A stretch of DNA of 42,352 bases from IMG/VR virus record IMGVR_UViG_3300032073_000061, positions 1 through 42,352 of that record; one strand, 5' to 3'. A model generated the notes under the pieces. The model did no database searches and was not told the origin of the DNA. It saw only the letters and a program-made list of their open reading frames with translations. Origin of the DNA: a virus. Of this stretch, positions 33,557 through 42,341 are shown one piece after another (the stretch's first letter is position 1; each line of letters starts with the position of its first letter). A program made the position numbers and the translations under genes.

Positions 33557-36153
33557 TATGTTGATACCCCTGGAGGATTAACTACTACGATTGCATTATC
33601 ACCATCAACTGCTATAAAAGAAGCACTTGGATAAGTAGTATTTGATTCTATTTTTATTGCACCTGCTGACCCAGTAAAATTCATTGTCCATCCACTAATT
33701 TGATTACTACTACTAAGTATCATCCCACCCCCACTTTGACTACTATTAAATGTTGCTATTTCAAAACTACCATTAAATGAAGATGTTGTTGCTGACCCAG
33801 TAACCTCTTGTAGACTTCTTGAACCTACATAAACAACTTCTCTTCCCGTTGAATTAACAACACGAAGACCACTTTCAGCAGAATTTAATTCCACTCCATT
33901 TTTTGCTATTTTATCAGATTCTACTGACCACCCTGCAATATCTCCTGCTGTAGCAGTAATAGTACCTTGCATTGTGACATCACCATTAGCATCTAAATGA
34001 AAGTTTGAAGAACTTATTTCTATGTTACCAAGTGCACCACTAACAAATTGATTGTTAGAACCTAAAAAGAAAGATGGAGTTTTTACATCAAATACACCCG
34101 TATCTGTTCTGAAGACCATAGACCCACTTATTCCATCGTTTAATTCAAAACCGACACCATCATAGTTATCTCCACTATTAGGCAATACAGAACCACTATA
34201 AAACATAAATCCTGGTCTACCACTTCCTGCTGATGCACTAATAAATCCTTCATAACCAACCGAACGCATAAATGCTGAATTTATTCCTGCCATTTCCATA
34301 CCAGAACCAGTTGAATTTCCAATAAATACAGAACCAGTAACTAAGTTTGAACCACCACCAATAAATGTATTACCACCTGCAAAATCATTGTCTAATTTTT
34401 GAAAACTTGCCGATGCTTCGTTATTGTCATTATCATAAAATTTAAATTCAAAGTCCAACACATCGTCTTGTGCTTCAGTTGGTATTGGAATGTATAATGT
34501 TGTTGTAGCTGGATTAAAACCAGACTCTTTTACTGAACGAATACTTATATCGGAAAATCTCCACAAACCTTTCTTTACATGAAATAATATTTTTCCATTT
34601 CCAGTTTCACTTGTAGTAAAATCTATATCTGACCTTCCTAAATATTTAGAACCACTACTTTCAAGAGTAGAAATTTTTAAACCATATGGTTCTTCATATG
34701 CTGAAGACGAAAAGAAACTTGAACCAGTTAAATATACATCTACAATATTTCCATTATCAACACTATTAGGGTCATCATCAACAAAAGATTTAAAAGTTAT
34801 CTCATAATCACCATTTGTAGCAAAATTAATATCACTCTGTGGTGTAAAAGTAACACTACCACTATGATTTCTAATTGAACCAGAAAGAAATACTGAATTA
34901 TTTAAGTTTGATGTTTCACGAGATGCGGTAAATTCATTTATCGCAGTATTAGAAGACGATACAATCCAATTATCATCTATTATAGCTTGACTAAAAAATT
35001 CTCCAATTGGTTCTTTTAAATCAATGGAATTTTCATTTATTAACAACTCACTTGCTTCTAATACGGTTTCATCTACTAATTCAAAACCACCAACAGAACC
35101 TTGTGAAGTCATAAAAGTTTTTATATGATGGATGTCTCCAGAGAATGTATTTAAATCATTGAGTTTTATTTTTGCAAAAGACCTTAAGTTTTGTGTCTGT
35201 GTAAATGTAGGTTTCTTTCTAAATGATATTGAAAAATCACTCGCATCAAATGCGAAGTGTCCACTATCTTTAAATTTATCATCAAATTCTTTATCAAATG
35301 GTGATTTATCTCTTCCAGTTTTACTAAATTCTGATTTTATACTAAATGGATTACTAACAAGTACCCTTGAATCATTTATTATATCTTTAATTTGAGCAAA
35401 GTAAGGAACTTCTGCACTATCAATAACAAATGCATCTGGTCCGTTTCCAAAAGTCTGTGGAAATGTCTTTTTATTAAATGTAGGATTTGTTAATGCACTA
35501 AAGGTTACTGCTGAATTTATCATTTCATTTTCAAATTTAAATCCACCATTACTAACAAGATAAAAATTACCTTCACCAGCAGTCTCAAGACTTAATTTAA
35601 ATACGGCATTGTTTGATGTTCCAGTTGTAGTCACACTACTACCAGATGGTACTACTCTTTCAAGATATGGTTTTACTATCTCCTCTACTTGTATTGATGG
35701 GTCTCTTTCAAAAAGAATTGGAAAGTTATTCTTCTTAAATGGCTCTACATTAAGTGTTCTTTGCCATCTAACATTAAATGTACCTACCCAATCTACTGGT
35801 ACTTGAGTTCCATCTATAAAACTTTGTGCTTCACCCAATATTGTAACGGTTGCTATACCAGGTGGTATATTATCATAGACATATATAGAGATAATTCTTC
35901 TATCAGACTCATCTACAAATTCTGGATACTCAGTATAGATTACTTGACCAGATTCATCAAGTATTTCTACTCGTATCTCCGATTCGGGGCGTAGTAATCC
36001 CGCTGCTGCTGACAATTTAAAGAACGATTTTCCACCAGGTATAGTTTCTGGAAATTCAGTTACTTGAAAGTAATCAGAGTTTGGGTTTGAATCTTCTATG
36101 AGGACATCAAACTCTTGAAGTCCTTGGTATTCATTTTCTTTTATAATCAACAA
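33556..36153 (-). CDS. Large virion structural/tail-fibre protein with TTG start (865 aa)
   Basis: Structural protein with an N-terminal region of Ig-like beta strands (GGKSFFKLSAAAGLLRPESE, VEILDESGQVIYTEYP), a middle of fibre-like beta sequence, and a C-terminal part with GNTFIGGGSNLVTGSVFIGN and ITATAGDIAGWSVESDKIAK; the latter resembles IAGWT-type segments of the giant fibre downstream. No enzyme motif is visible. No in-frame ATG lies near the N-terminus: GGAG is followed by two adjacent TTG codons at 36153 and 36150, and the second has the better 6-nt spacing. A TATTTATA box lies ~18 nt upstream. It is probably a baseplate or fibre-base component that anchors the collagen-like fibre. Confidence 0.72.
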   Translation of the reverse strand: MLIIKENEYQGLQEFDVLIEDSNPNSDYFQVTEFPETIPGGKSFFKLSAAAGLLRPESEIRVEILDESGQVIYTEYPEFVDESDRRIISIYVYDNIPPGIATVTILGEAQSFIDGTQVPVDWVGTFNVRWQRTLNVEPFKKNNFPILFERDPSIQVEEIVKPYLERVVPSGSSVTTTGTSNNAVFKLSLETAGEGNFYLVSNGGFKFENEMINSAVTFSALTNPTFNKKTFPQTFGNGPDAFVIDSAEVPYFAQIKDIINDSRVLVSNPFSIKSEFSKTGRDKSPFDKEFDDKFKDSGHFAFDASDFSISFRKKPTFTQTQNLRSFAKIKLNDLNTFSGDIHHIKTFMTSQGSVGGFELVDETVLEASELLINENSIDLKEPIGEFFSQAIIDDNWIVSSSNTAINEFTASRETSNLNNSVFLSGSIRNHSGSVTFTPQSDINFATNGDYEITFKSFVDDDPNSVDNGNIVDVYLTGSSFFSSSAYEEPYGLKISTLESSGSKYLGRSDIDFTTSETGNGKILFHVKKGLWRFSDISIRSVKESGFNPATTTLYIPIPTEAQDDVLDFEFKFYDNDNNEASASFQKLDNDFAGGNTFIGGGSNLVTGSVFIGNSTGSGMEMAGINSAFMRSVGYEGFISASAGSGRPGFMFYSGSVLPNSGDNYDGVGFELNDGISGSMVFRTDTGVFDVKTPSFFLGSNNQFVSGALGNIEISSSNFHLDANGDVTMQGTITATAGDIAGWSVESDKIAKNGVELNSAESGLRVVNSTGREVVYVGSRSLQEVTGSATTSSFNGSFEIATFNSSQSGGGMILSSSNQISGWTMNFTGSAGAIKIESNTTYPSASFIAVDGDNAIVVVNPPGVST

Positions 36154-36171
36154 TATCTCCAGTAATATAAC

Positions 36172-36179
36172 TATAAATA
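36172..36179. promoter_or_regulatory. TATAAATA/TATTTATA box between divergent genes
   Basis: On the plus strand it reads CTATAAATATC, facing the ribbon-helix-helix gene 56 nt downstream with a perfect T4 late-type TATAAATA; on the minus strand it is the recurring TATTTATA box ~18 nt before the 865-residue gene. It may drive one or both directions. A second AT block (TTATTATAAAATAA, 36199-36212) closer to the plus-strand gene could be a separate -10. Confidence 0.45.
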
Positions 36180-36234
36180 TCTACCTAACTAAATACTTAT
36201 TATAAAATAACTACATTATGTGTAAGGAGTGTGT

Positions 36235-36408
36235 ATGAAGAAACGAATAAATATAACTATCCCCGATGACATTTGGACATGGGCGTCACAATATTCTAAA
36301 ATGAATTATACAAGTTTATCTGGTTTGATTACAAGTCTTCTTGTTGAAAAGAAAAATGACTATAAACCAGTATCAAAGAATGTTCTTAGGTCTAACTCTC
36401 GTAAGTAA
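36235..36408 (+). CDS. Ribbon-helix-helix (Arc/CopG-type) DNA-binding protein (57 aa)
   Basis: The only plus-strand gene in the window and below the usual size cut-off. It starts at an ATG with a strong AAGGAG 5 nt upstream and reads MKKRINITIPDDIWTWASQY..., ending at a TAA at 36406-36408. The order is a beta strand (RINITIP), a first helix (DDIWTWASQYSKM), and a second helix beginning SLSGLITSLL, the pattern of ribbon-helix-helix repressors that bind as dimers. The basic tail (SKNVLRSNSRK) could add DNA contacts. Its last 17 nt overlap the end of the SbcCD gene on the other strand. Its likely task is repression of a phage or host promoter; the divergent fibre promoter is an obvious candidate. 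Confidence 0.78.
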   Translation: MKKRINITIPDDIWTWASQYSKMNYTSLSGLITSLLVEKKNDYKPVSKNVLRSNSRK

Positions 36409-39400
36409 CTTTGCTAAATGAATTTACTTTGTTTATATTAATAAGAGTATCCATTATATCTCTCATTGAATCAAGGTGTGATATAATTAATATGAAATCA
36501 AAGGTTGATTTTAAGTAATCAAATAACATAAACATGGAGTTTAGATTATCAGAATCTAAGTTACCAAATCCCTCGTCTATAGCAAGAAAATTAGGTCTTG
36601 GTAAGTTTGAAATACCAATTAAAGAAGTTCTTATTGCAAGTGAAGAAACAAACTTTTCCATACCACTTGTCATTTCAAGAGGCCATCTACCATTTTCATA
36701 GTCAATAAATGTATTTATATTTTTACCATCAACTTCAAACTTTAAATTAAATTCTACTATCTGTGATAGGATACTATTGACTTCATTTTCCAATACTGGT
36801 AGAACACTTGATATTAATTCATATGGAACACCATTTCTTTTAACTGCTTCCATGTAATACTCGTATGCAGAATAGTCATCTTGTAAGTCTTGTAACCTTT
36901 CAATAGAATCTTTTATCGTTTGTATCTTATTTTCACATACTGCTACACTTGTCTTAATCGTAGTTAACTCTTCTTGACATCTATTTAGTCTTCTATTCTC
37001 GGCATCAAGACCATACTCCAACACTTTTACTTGTGCTCTTATATCTTGGTTCTTTCTTATTTGTTCGGAGTTTTTACGATAGATTTCTATTTTCTTCTCA
37101 ACTTCTTCTATCTCATCAACTAATTTTTCAAATGAATAGTTCTTTTTATCTAAGTCAAATATTAAAACTTCTAATTGTTGGGTTTCATGTGTATATGTTT
37201 CAGATAGTTCGTCTAACTCTTTAGACTCTAATATAACTTTTTCTAAGTTAGCCATCTCTTCTGACATATCTATCTTTTGTTTCTCAAAAGAGTCTTTATG
37301 TTCTTCTTCTTTGTCAATTTCTTCATCAATCTCTACACCTTTTATGTATAAAGGATTACTAACACAAGAATCACAATCTAAGTTTGGATTCCATTTATTT
37401 AAATCCTCTTTACTATCAAATAGATTGTTTAACTTTACATCAGTAATATTTATATTATTATTTATATCAGTTATGCTGCTTTGTAAAAACCCATATCTTT
37501 CCAGAGAGTTGTTTATTTTTTCTGCATCAAATGTGTTTATTTTTGTTTGTATATCCGATACTTTTTTCTGTATAGTTTCTTTACTTTCTACCATAGAGTG
37601 TAACTCTAAACTAATTGAATCTTGACTATTTACTAAAAGTCGTTTTTTATCTGTCAACTCATCAAAGGAAACCCCATCTATTGGAACCTTAACTATCTTT
37701 TTAGATATCTTTTTTATTTCACTTAGATACCCATCTCTTTGTTTTTTATAACCACGAACTTCTTTATCTTTATCTTTATCAAGTTTATTTAATTCTTTTA
37801 ATTCTTTGTTTAAATCAACTATTGAAGATGAGAAGTCTTGTTTCTCTAAATCTCTTATTACAGACGACACTTCGTTTGACTCTTCATTAGATAATTTCCA
37901 TAATTCATCAAACAATCCAATATCTAAAAATTGTGCTAATGTGTCTTTCTTTTCTGCTTGACTTTTATCAATAAATCCAGTATTGTTGTTTTGTAAAGAC
38001 ATAGCAGTTAAGATAAAGTCTTCATAAGAACCAATGTAAGAACATATACTTTTATTTGTTTCTCGTCTTTGTTCTCCGTTTAGGTTTTTTACTTTTCCTC
38101 CAATCTCACTCCAAAAATCAACATCAACCTTTACTTGACCTTTCTTGTTCTTTTTTGCTCTTCTCTCAATAAAGTAATCAACACCATCTATTTCAAAATT
38201 AAACTTACATTTAAATGTAGTTTTATCAGTATTCATTATGTTTACTGCTTTAAATGTTCTTGCACATTTGTCAAAAACACAATATGTTAAAGCATCTAAC
38301 AATGAAGACTTACCACTTGCGTTACTTGCAAATAAACCCATACTACCAATCATGTTAGAAAAATCAACTACATTATCTTCTCCATAACTGAACATATTAT
38401 TAAATTCAAACTTCTTTGGTTTCCAACTTATATTCCTACCAACCTCAACATTAGGTAGTTTTAGATTTAATTCTTCGTTTATCTTACAAACTCTTCTTAA
38501 AGTATCATCATCTAACACATTAAACTTTTGTTCTAAGTAATCAACAATTAGTTTATTCTGATATATTGTATCTCTTATGTTACCAAGGTTTATTTTAGAT
38601 AGAGTTGAGTTTTGTCCTATCTGACTAAGTTTGTCTGTTCTTATTACACCAAATTCTTTTATTTTTGCTTTTTGTTTTATAACTGCTATTAGTTTTTTAA
38701 TATCTGCCGTACTTGTTTTTTCAAACTTAACCCTAAGTCTTGGATATTTTGGTAAATCATCTAATGGTGGTATATGTCCATTTACAACATTCATAGTATA
38801 GTAACCATAATCATTAGGTACATTAACAAATTTAGATTTTCTCTTCTCTACATCCCATACTAAAAATCCTTTACCAAAATCTTCTCCATGATTTTGTTGT
38901 ATCAATGAACCTGGATATGCAATAGTCTTTTCATCGTTAAGGTATTGTCTTTTATGTATGTCTCCTAATAACACCATATCAAATCCATCAAATATATCCT
39001 TATCAATATCTGAATTAGGTAGTATGAAACCAAAGTCTGTCTGTGAACCAAATACTGACCCATGATACAATGCTATTTTTGTTTTAGAATCATATTCACT
39101 TGCTTTTACATACGAGTCTGCTTCTTCAAAAACACTCATCACACTAAAACCAACATCTCCAATTTGATATACTCCAGAATCTTTTATGTAATGAATATTT
39201 GGATTGTCTAACGCTTTTATAATTGGACTTAGAGCATCTAATCTATGTTTATTGTTTAGATTACAATCGTGATTTCCTGGTAAAACAAGAAGAGGACATA
39301 GATTTGCTAATTCTGTAAAAAACTCAGAGGTTAGGTCTATCAACTCTGGAGACATATCTAATTTAGCATGAACTATATCTCCACCTAAATATATTACAGA

Positions 39401-39538
39401 ATTTTCTTTATTCTTATCTATTTCTTTGTATACTTTTTCAAAGACACTTCTATATTCTTTATGTCTCTTGACATTTCTAATATGTATGTCTGATAGGTGA
39501 TATATTCTGTCTACTTTTTCTATTGGTAATTTTATCAT
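36392..39538 (-). CDS. SbcD-SbcC (gp47-gp46) fused recombination nuclease (1048 aa)
   Basis: Residues 1-~370 are an Mre11/SbcD-type nuclease: LSDIHI (15-20), GGDIVH (52-57), PGNHDC (87-92), ALYHGS (156-161), LGDIHKR (191-197). Residues ~373-1048 are a Rad50/SbcC-type ATPase: P-loop ASNASGKSS at 404-412, long coiled coils, a zinc hook CDSC at 722-725, signature TSGMEKF at 957-963, Walker B FLAIDEGFG at 985-992, and switch H1021. In T4 the two subunits are separate genes and process DNA ends for recombination-dependent replication; here they form one chain. The P-loop has Ala404 where Gly is usual. The gene overlaps the primase stop by 4 nt. Confidence 0.93.
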   Translation of the reverse strand: MIKLPIEKVDRIYHLSDIHIRNVKRHKEYRSVFEKVYKEIDKNKENSVIYLGGDIVHAKLDMSPELIDLTSEFFTELANLCPLLVLPGNHDCNLNNKHRLDALSPIIKALDNPNIHYIKDSGVYQIGDVGFSVMSVFEEADSYVKASEYDSKTKIALYHGSVFGSQTDFGFILPNSDIDKDIFDGFDMVLLGDIHKRQYLNDEKTIAYPGSLIQQNHGEDFGKGFLVWDVEKRKSKFVNVPNDYGYYTMNVVNGHIPPLDDLPKYPRLRVKFEKTSTADIKKLIAVIKQKAKIKEFGVIRTDKLSQIGQNSTLSKINLGNIRDTIYQNKLIVDYLEQKFNVLDDDTLRRVCKINEELNLKLPNVEVGRNISWKPKKFEFNNMFSYGEDNVVDFSNMIGSMGLFASNASGKSSLLDALTYCVFDKCARTFKAVNIMNTDKTTFKCKFNFEIDGVDYFIERRAKKNKKGQVKVDVDFWSEIGGKVKNLNGEQRRETNKSICSYIGSYEDFILTAMSLQNNNTGFIDKSQAEKKDTLAQFLDIGLFDELWKLSNEESNEVSSVIRDLEKQDFSSSIVDLNKELKELNKLDKDKDKEVRGYKKQRDGYLSEIKKISKKIVKVPIDGVSFDELTDKKRLLVNSQDSISLELHSMVESKETIQKKVSDIQTKINTFDAEKINNSLERYGFLQSSITDINNNINITDVKLNNLFDSKEDLNKWNPNLDCDSCVSNPLYIKGVEIDEEIDKEEEHKDSFEKQKIDMSEEMANLEKVILESKELDELSETYTHETQQLEVLIFDLDKKNYSFEKLVDEIEEVEKKIEIYRKNSEQIRKNQDIRAQVKVLEYGLDAENRRLNRCQEELTTIKTSVAVCENKIQTIKDSIERLQDLQDDYSAYEYYMEAVKRNGVPYELISSVLPVLENEVNSILSQIVEFNLKFEVDGKNINTFIDYENGRWPLEMTSGMEKFVSSLAIRTSLIGISNLPRPNFLAIDEGFGNLDSDNLNSMFMLFDYLKSTFDFILIISHLDSMRDIMDTLININKVNSFSKVTYES

Positions 39539-40440
39539 ATTGAGAATTTTAGTTTAACAAGACTTGATAAGTCAAGTTGGTTTGTGTTTCTTACTAAGTT
39601 ATAAAAATCATTTCTACCCATATCATTTGGGTCTTTTTCTTCTAATGGAACAACTACTACTTCTACCCCCTCGTTCATTAAGTATTCAGCAGTTTGTAAT
39701 GTGTTTTTTATTGCATCGGGGTCTAACGCTAAATTTATTTTTTTTACACCTTTTTGTAATATCATCTTTTTTAAGTTATTCATTATAACTTTACCATATA
39801 AAGGAATACAATTTCTACGAACCGTAATAGCGTCAAAAGCACCCTCTACTATTGTTATCGGTATTTTCCAATTTATCATATTTTCAAATCCGATTATATC
39901 TTTTGTTACTGGTGGATTTTTATGTTTCATATATGAGTCTTTATAATAACTTCTACCAGTAAAAAAGTTTAATGTACCATATAAGTCATATGATGGTATA
40001 ATTATCATCCCACCATAATCTCCATTCTCACAATACCCAATGTTATATCTACGAATATCTATTATATCAATGGTTCTTCCTTTTAAATAATGTAAAGCAT
40101 TCTTATATTCTGGTGTATTAGATAATTTCCACAATGGTTTAAATTCATTGGGAAGTTGTACAACATCTTTTTTCTGTGTATATGATTTTTTTCCAATATA
40201 GTCATTCTTAAACTCATCAAGTTTTTTCATTTTATCGTTACTAACATTTAGTAAACGAAATAGAGAAAATACACTACCACCTTTTTTATCACATACCCAA
40301 CATCTCCACTTTTGTGATAGTATGTTTACTTGAAGTTTTTTCTTGTAATGGTTACAGAAAGGACAATAAAATGCGTGTTCTCCTTTCTTAAGAATCTTGG
40401 AAATACCCATTACAGATTCTAAAAGATTAATTAATTGCAA
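39535..40440 (-). CDS. DnaG-type DNA primase (301 aa)
   Basis: Makes RNA primers at the replication fork. An N-terminal zinc-binding domain has CPFC at 26-29 and CWVC at 47-50. A Toprim domain follows: IVEGAFDA (E199), LALDPDA (D240, D242) and EKDPNDMG (268-275). The middle linker (YKNALHYLKGRTIDIIDIRR) is as in phage primases. It is shorter than T4 gp61 (about 342). The start is probably a TTG at 40438-40440: AAAGG lies 7 nt upstream and the previous stop TGA is adjacent, while the first ATG is at codon 11. It follows the PD-(D/E)XK gene with no gap and overlaps the SbcCD start, so the three form one replication/recombination unit. Confidence 0.88.
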   Translation of the reverse strand: MQLINLLESVMGISKILKKGEHAFYCPFCNHYKKKLQVNILSQKWRCWVCDKKGGSVFSLFRLLNVSNDKMKKLDEFKNDYIGKKSYTQKKDVVQLPNEFKPLWKLSNTPEYKNALHYLKGRTIDIIDIRRYNIGYCENGDYGGMIIIPSYDLYGTLNFFTGRSYYKDSYMKHKNPPVTKDIIGFENMINWKIPITIVEGAFDAITVRRNCIPLYGKVIMNNLKKMILQKGVKKINLALDPDAIKNTLQTAEYLMNEGVEVVVVPLEEKDPNDMGRNDFYNLVRNTNQLDLSSLVKLKFSI

Positions 40441-40779
40441 TCAGTTACCTTTTAATATTTCTATAAATTTATCAAATTCTAATGAGATATAAGTTTTAGA
40501 CCTATTTCTTTTAAATACTACACATGGTGTATGGTCACCACAATTCTCTTCTGCTTGTTCGTGTGATTTCCATATATTAAGTGATTCTTGATTTTTACAC
40601 TCAATACTTAATGGTATCAACCTTCTTGCTGCTGGTGACATATGTATATCTTCTCCAGACTCTCCCATTACTGCTGTTTTGATATCATCGGGTTCAAGTT
40701 CTTCAAAGTTTTCTAATAAAACTTCTCTAACCTTGTTTTGTAATACACGACCTTTTGCTTTTCTTGAACGACTTAGCAT
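40441..40779 (-). CDS. PD-(D/E)XK nuclease, Holliday-junction-resolvase-like (112 aa)
   Basis: Small nuclease. The catalytic layout is seen as E40/D44 (GESGEDIH) and E60-x-K62 (LSIECKN), with a helix carrying HEQAEEN (73-79), the fold's conserved Gln. The N-terminus is basic (SRSRKAKGRVLQNKVREVLL). The length fits phage and archaeal-type resolvases. In T4-like replication such an enzyme could cut branched DNA before packaging, a job done in T4 by the unrelated gp49; this is inference. AGGAAAAGG lies upstream of the ATG, and a TATATATATATT run in the gap resembles the recurring box weakly. Confidence 0.75.
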   Translation of the reverse strand: MLSRSRKAKGRVLQNKVREVLLENFEELEPDDIKTAVMGESGEDIHMSPAARRLIPLSIECKNQESLNIWKSHEQAEENCGDHTPCVVFKRNRSKTYISLEFDKFIEILKGN

Positions 40780-40823
40780 AAAATAAACCTTTTCCTAATA
40801 TATATATATATCAACTAAATTCT

Positions 40824-42341
40824 TCAAAGATTAAATTTATTTTTTATCCTTTTAAATTCGTATTTTGCCCACCTTTCGGCTCTCTCTTCCCATTTATTAT
40901 TATCATGTGGGTCTAATCCTTTGTATGTAGCCATTGTTCCTGCTTGAGTGTATTTTTTCATAAACTTCTTTACACCAAGTTGTCTTGCATCAAGAGCATG
41001 TTTAATTTCATGTAAAATAGTTATAAGAAATTCTTTTACACTTGGATATGACCTTCTAAGATATATTGTATCTGTTTCTGGGACATACTCTGCTAATGTA
41101 CTTCCTGTAGCAAATTTAACTTTTGATTTTAAATTATATGCTTTTACTATCTCAGTTGAGATATCTAAGTAATCTATTCTTTCTTGTAGTAGAGATTCAG
41201 TTAGTTTATCTATCTCAATGTATCCTTCACTTTCTTCATAACTATAGTCATAATCTTCAGTTGCTCCCAAATCAGTAACTTTATAGTTTGCTGTATATTG
41301 TTCTCCACCACCCTTTGTACCAAATATATCATCTGCTACTGGAAAATCTACTTGTTTATATCCACCATTGTCAAACCATAATTCTGGTTTTCCAGTTAAA
41401 GTACCAAGTTCTCGTTTTTCTCCTTTTCTAATAAACATCGTATCTGGTTCCCCAGCATCCGCTGAAAATCCACCACCAACTGAAGTACTTTCTTTGATTT
41501 TGTTTAGTATCCTAAACTTAGATGCCGATTTTCCGTTTATTTCTAAATCTCCTTTATCATTCATCTGTATAGTTTTAATTACTACTTTCTTATTTTTAAA
41601 TTTTCCCATTAAAACGGTATCACCAATTTCAAGTGGTAACTCAAATCCCTCAACTTGTATAGAATCGTTTATTCCTCTACCACCTTTATCCATAGTTGTT
41701 GCGAACTTTTTTAGTTTTGGAAACGCTCTAAACTGACTTAATTTTTTTTGTTTAGTCCACTTCATCTTATCAAAAACTTTCATTCTCATATGTTGTTTTA
41801 CGATATAGTAAATATCCAACACATTTCCACCTTGTGATTTTATCCATTTTTTGTACTTTAGTACGAGTTTAGCAGAAACATGCTCATGTCCATGATGTGT
41901 CCAAAAACCTTTCTTTGGATGTATTTTTGCCGTTGAATCTTTACCTATATCGTGGAATAATGCAGCAAGTGCGAAGTCTATATCACCAGTTCTTAGTGCT
42001 CTATTTGTAACTGCTATAGTATGTTTTAAAACATTACCTTCTGGATGAGCATCTCTTCGTTGGTCATAGTTCTTAAGATTATAAACCCTCTTCTTTAAAT
42101 CAATAGGAAGAGCGTTATAAATATCTTTAAATTTCTTTGGTTTCTTACGGACTGCTATCTCTTTTATTTTTTTCTTTGTGTCGGTTTTTGTAAAGGGGCC
42201 TCTTCGTAATGTTGAAAATTTTACGGGTGTCTCAATACCGAATAATTTCTTTGGTGCTAAAATTCTCAATGTAATCATCTTTCTACTATTATCAACACCC
42301 AATGTTTCAAATTCTATTTCTTTATATTTCTTACCCTTCAT
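40824..42341 (-). CDS. Fusion of HD phosphohydrolase domain and HExxH metallopeptidase-like domain (505 aa, start possibly outside window)
   Basis: Residues ~75-215 form an HD domain of the type attached to CCA-adding enzymes: EGNVLKHTIAVTNRAL (H107), AALFHDIGKDSTAKIH (HD 130-131) and THHGHEHVSAKLV (H149-H154). In CCA enzymes this domain hydrolyses 2',3'-cyclic phosphates and 2'-phosphates. Residues ~232-285 look like a small beta-barrel. Residues ~385-505 contain ILHEIKHALDARQ with HEIKH at 444-448 and WEERAERWA (484-492), a probable zinc peptidase site (zincin). No nucleotidyltransferase domain is present in the visible part. The ATG is only 11 nt from the window edge and has no clear ribosome-binding site, so the gene may extend further upstream. 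The gene's role is unknown. Confidence 0.75.
   Translation of the reverse strand: MKGKKYKEIEFETLGVDNSRKMITLRILAPKKLFGIETPVKFSTLRRGPFTKTDTKKKIKEIAVRKKPKKFKDIYNALPIDLKKRVYNLKNYDQRRDAHPEGNVLKHTIAVTNRALRTGDIDFALAALFHDIGKDSTAKIHPKKGFWTHHGHEHVSAKLVLKYKKWIKSQGGNVLDIYYIVKQHMRMKVFDKMKWTKQKKLSQFRAFPKLKKFATTMDKGGRGINDSIQVEGFELPLEIGDTVLMGKFKNKKVVIKTIQMNDKGDLEINGKSASKFRILNKIKESTSVGGGFSADAGEPDTMFIRKGEKRELGTLTGKPELWFDNGGYKQVDFPVADDIFGTKGGGEQYTANYKVTDLGATEDYDYSYEESEGYIEIDKLTESLLQERIDYLDISTEIVKAYNLKSKVKFATGSTLAEYVPETDTIYLRRSYPSVKEFLITILHEIKHALDARQLGVKKFMKKYTQAGTMATYKGLDPHDNNKWEERAERWAKYEFKRIKNKFNL

Noticed and set aside
39535-39573. Primase leader MQLINLLES as another capsid-targeting sequence
   Set aside because: Only the primase N-terminus is compared here; LLES lacks the Lys-rich helix of the other leaders and a primase need not be packaged. 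Not counted in the leader group.
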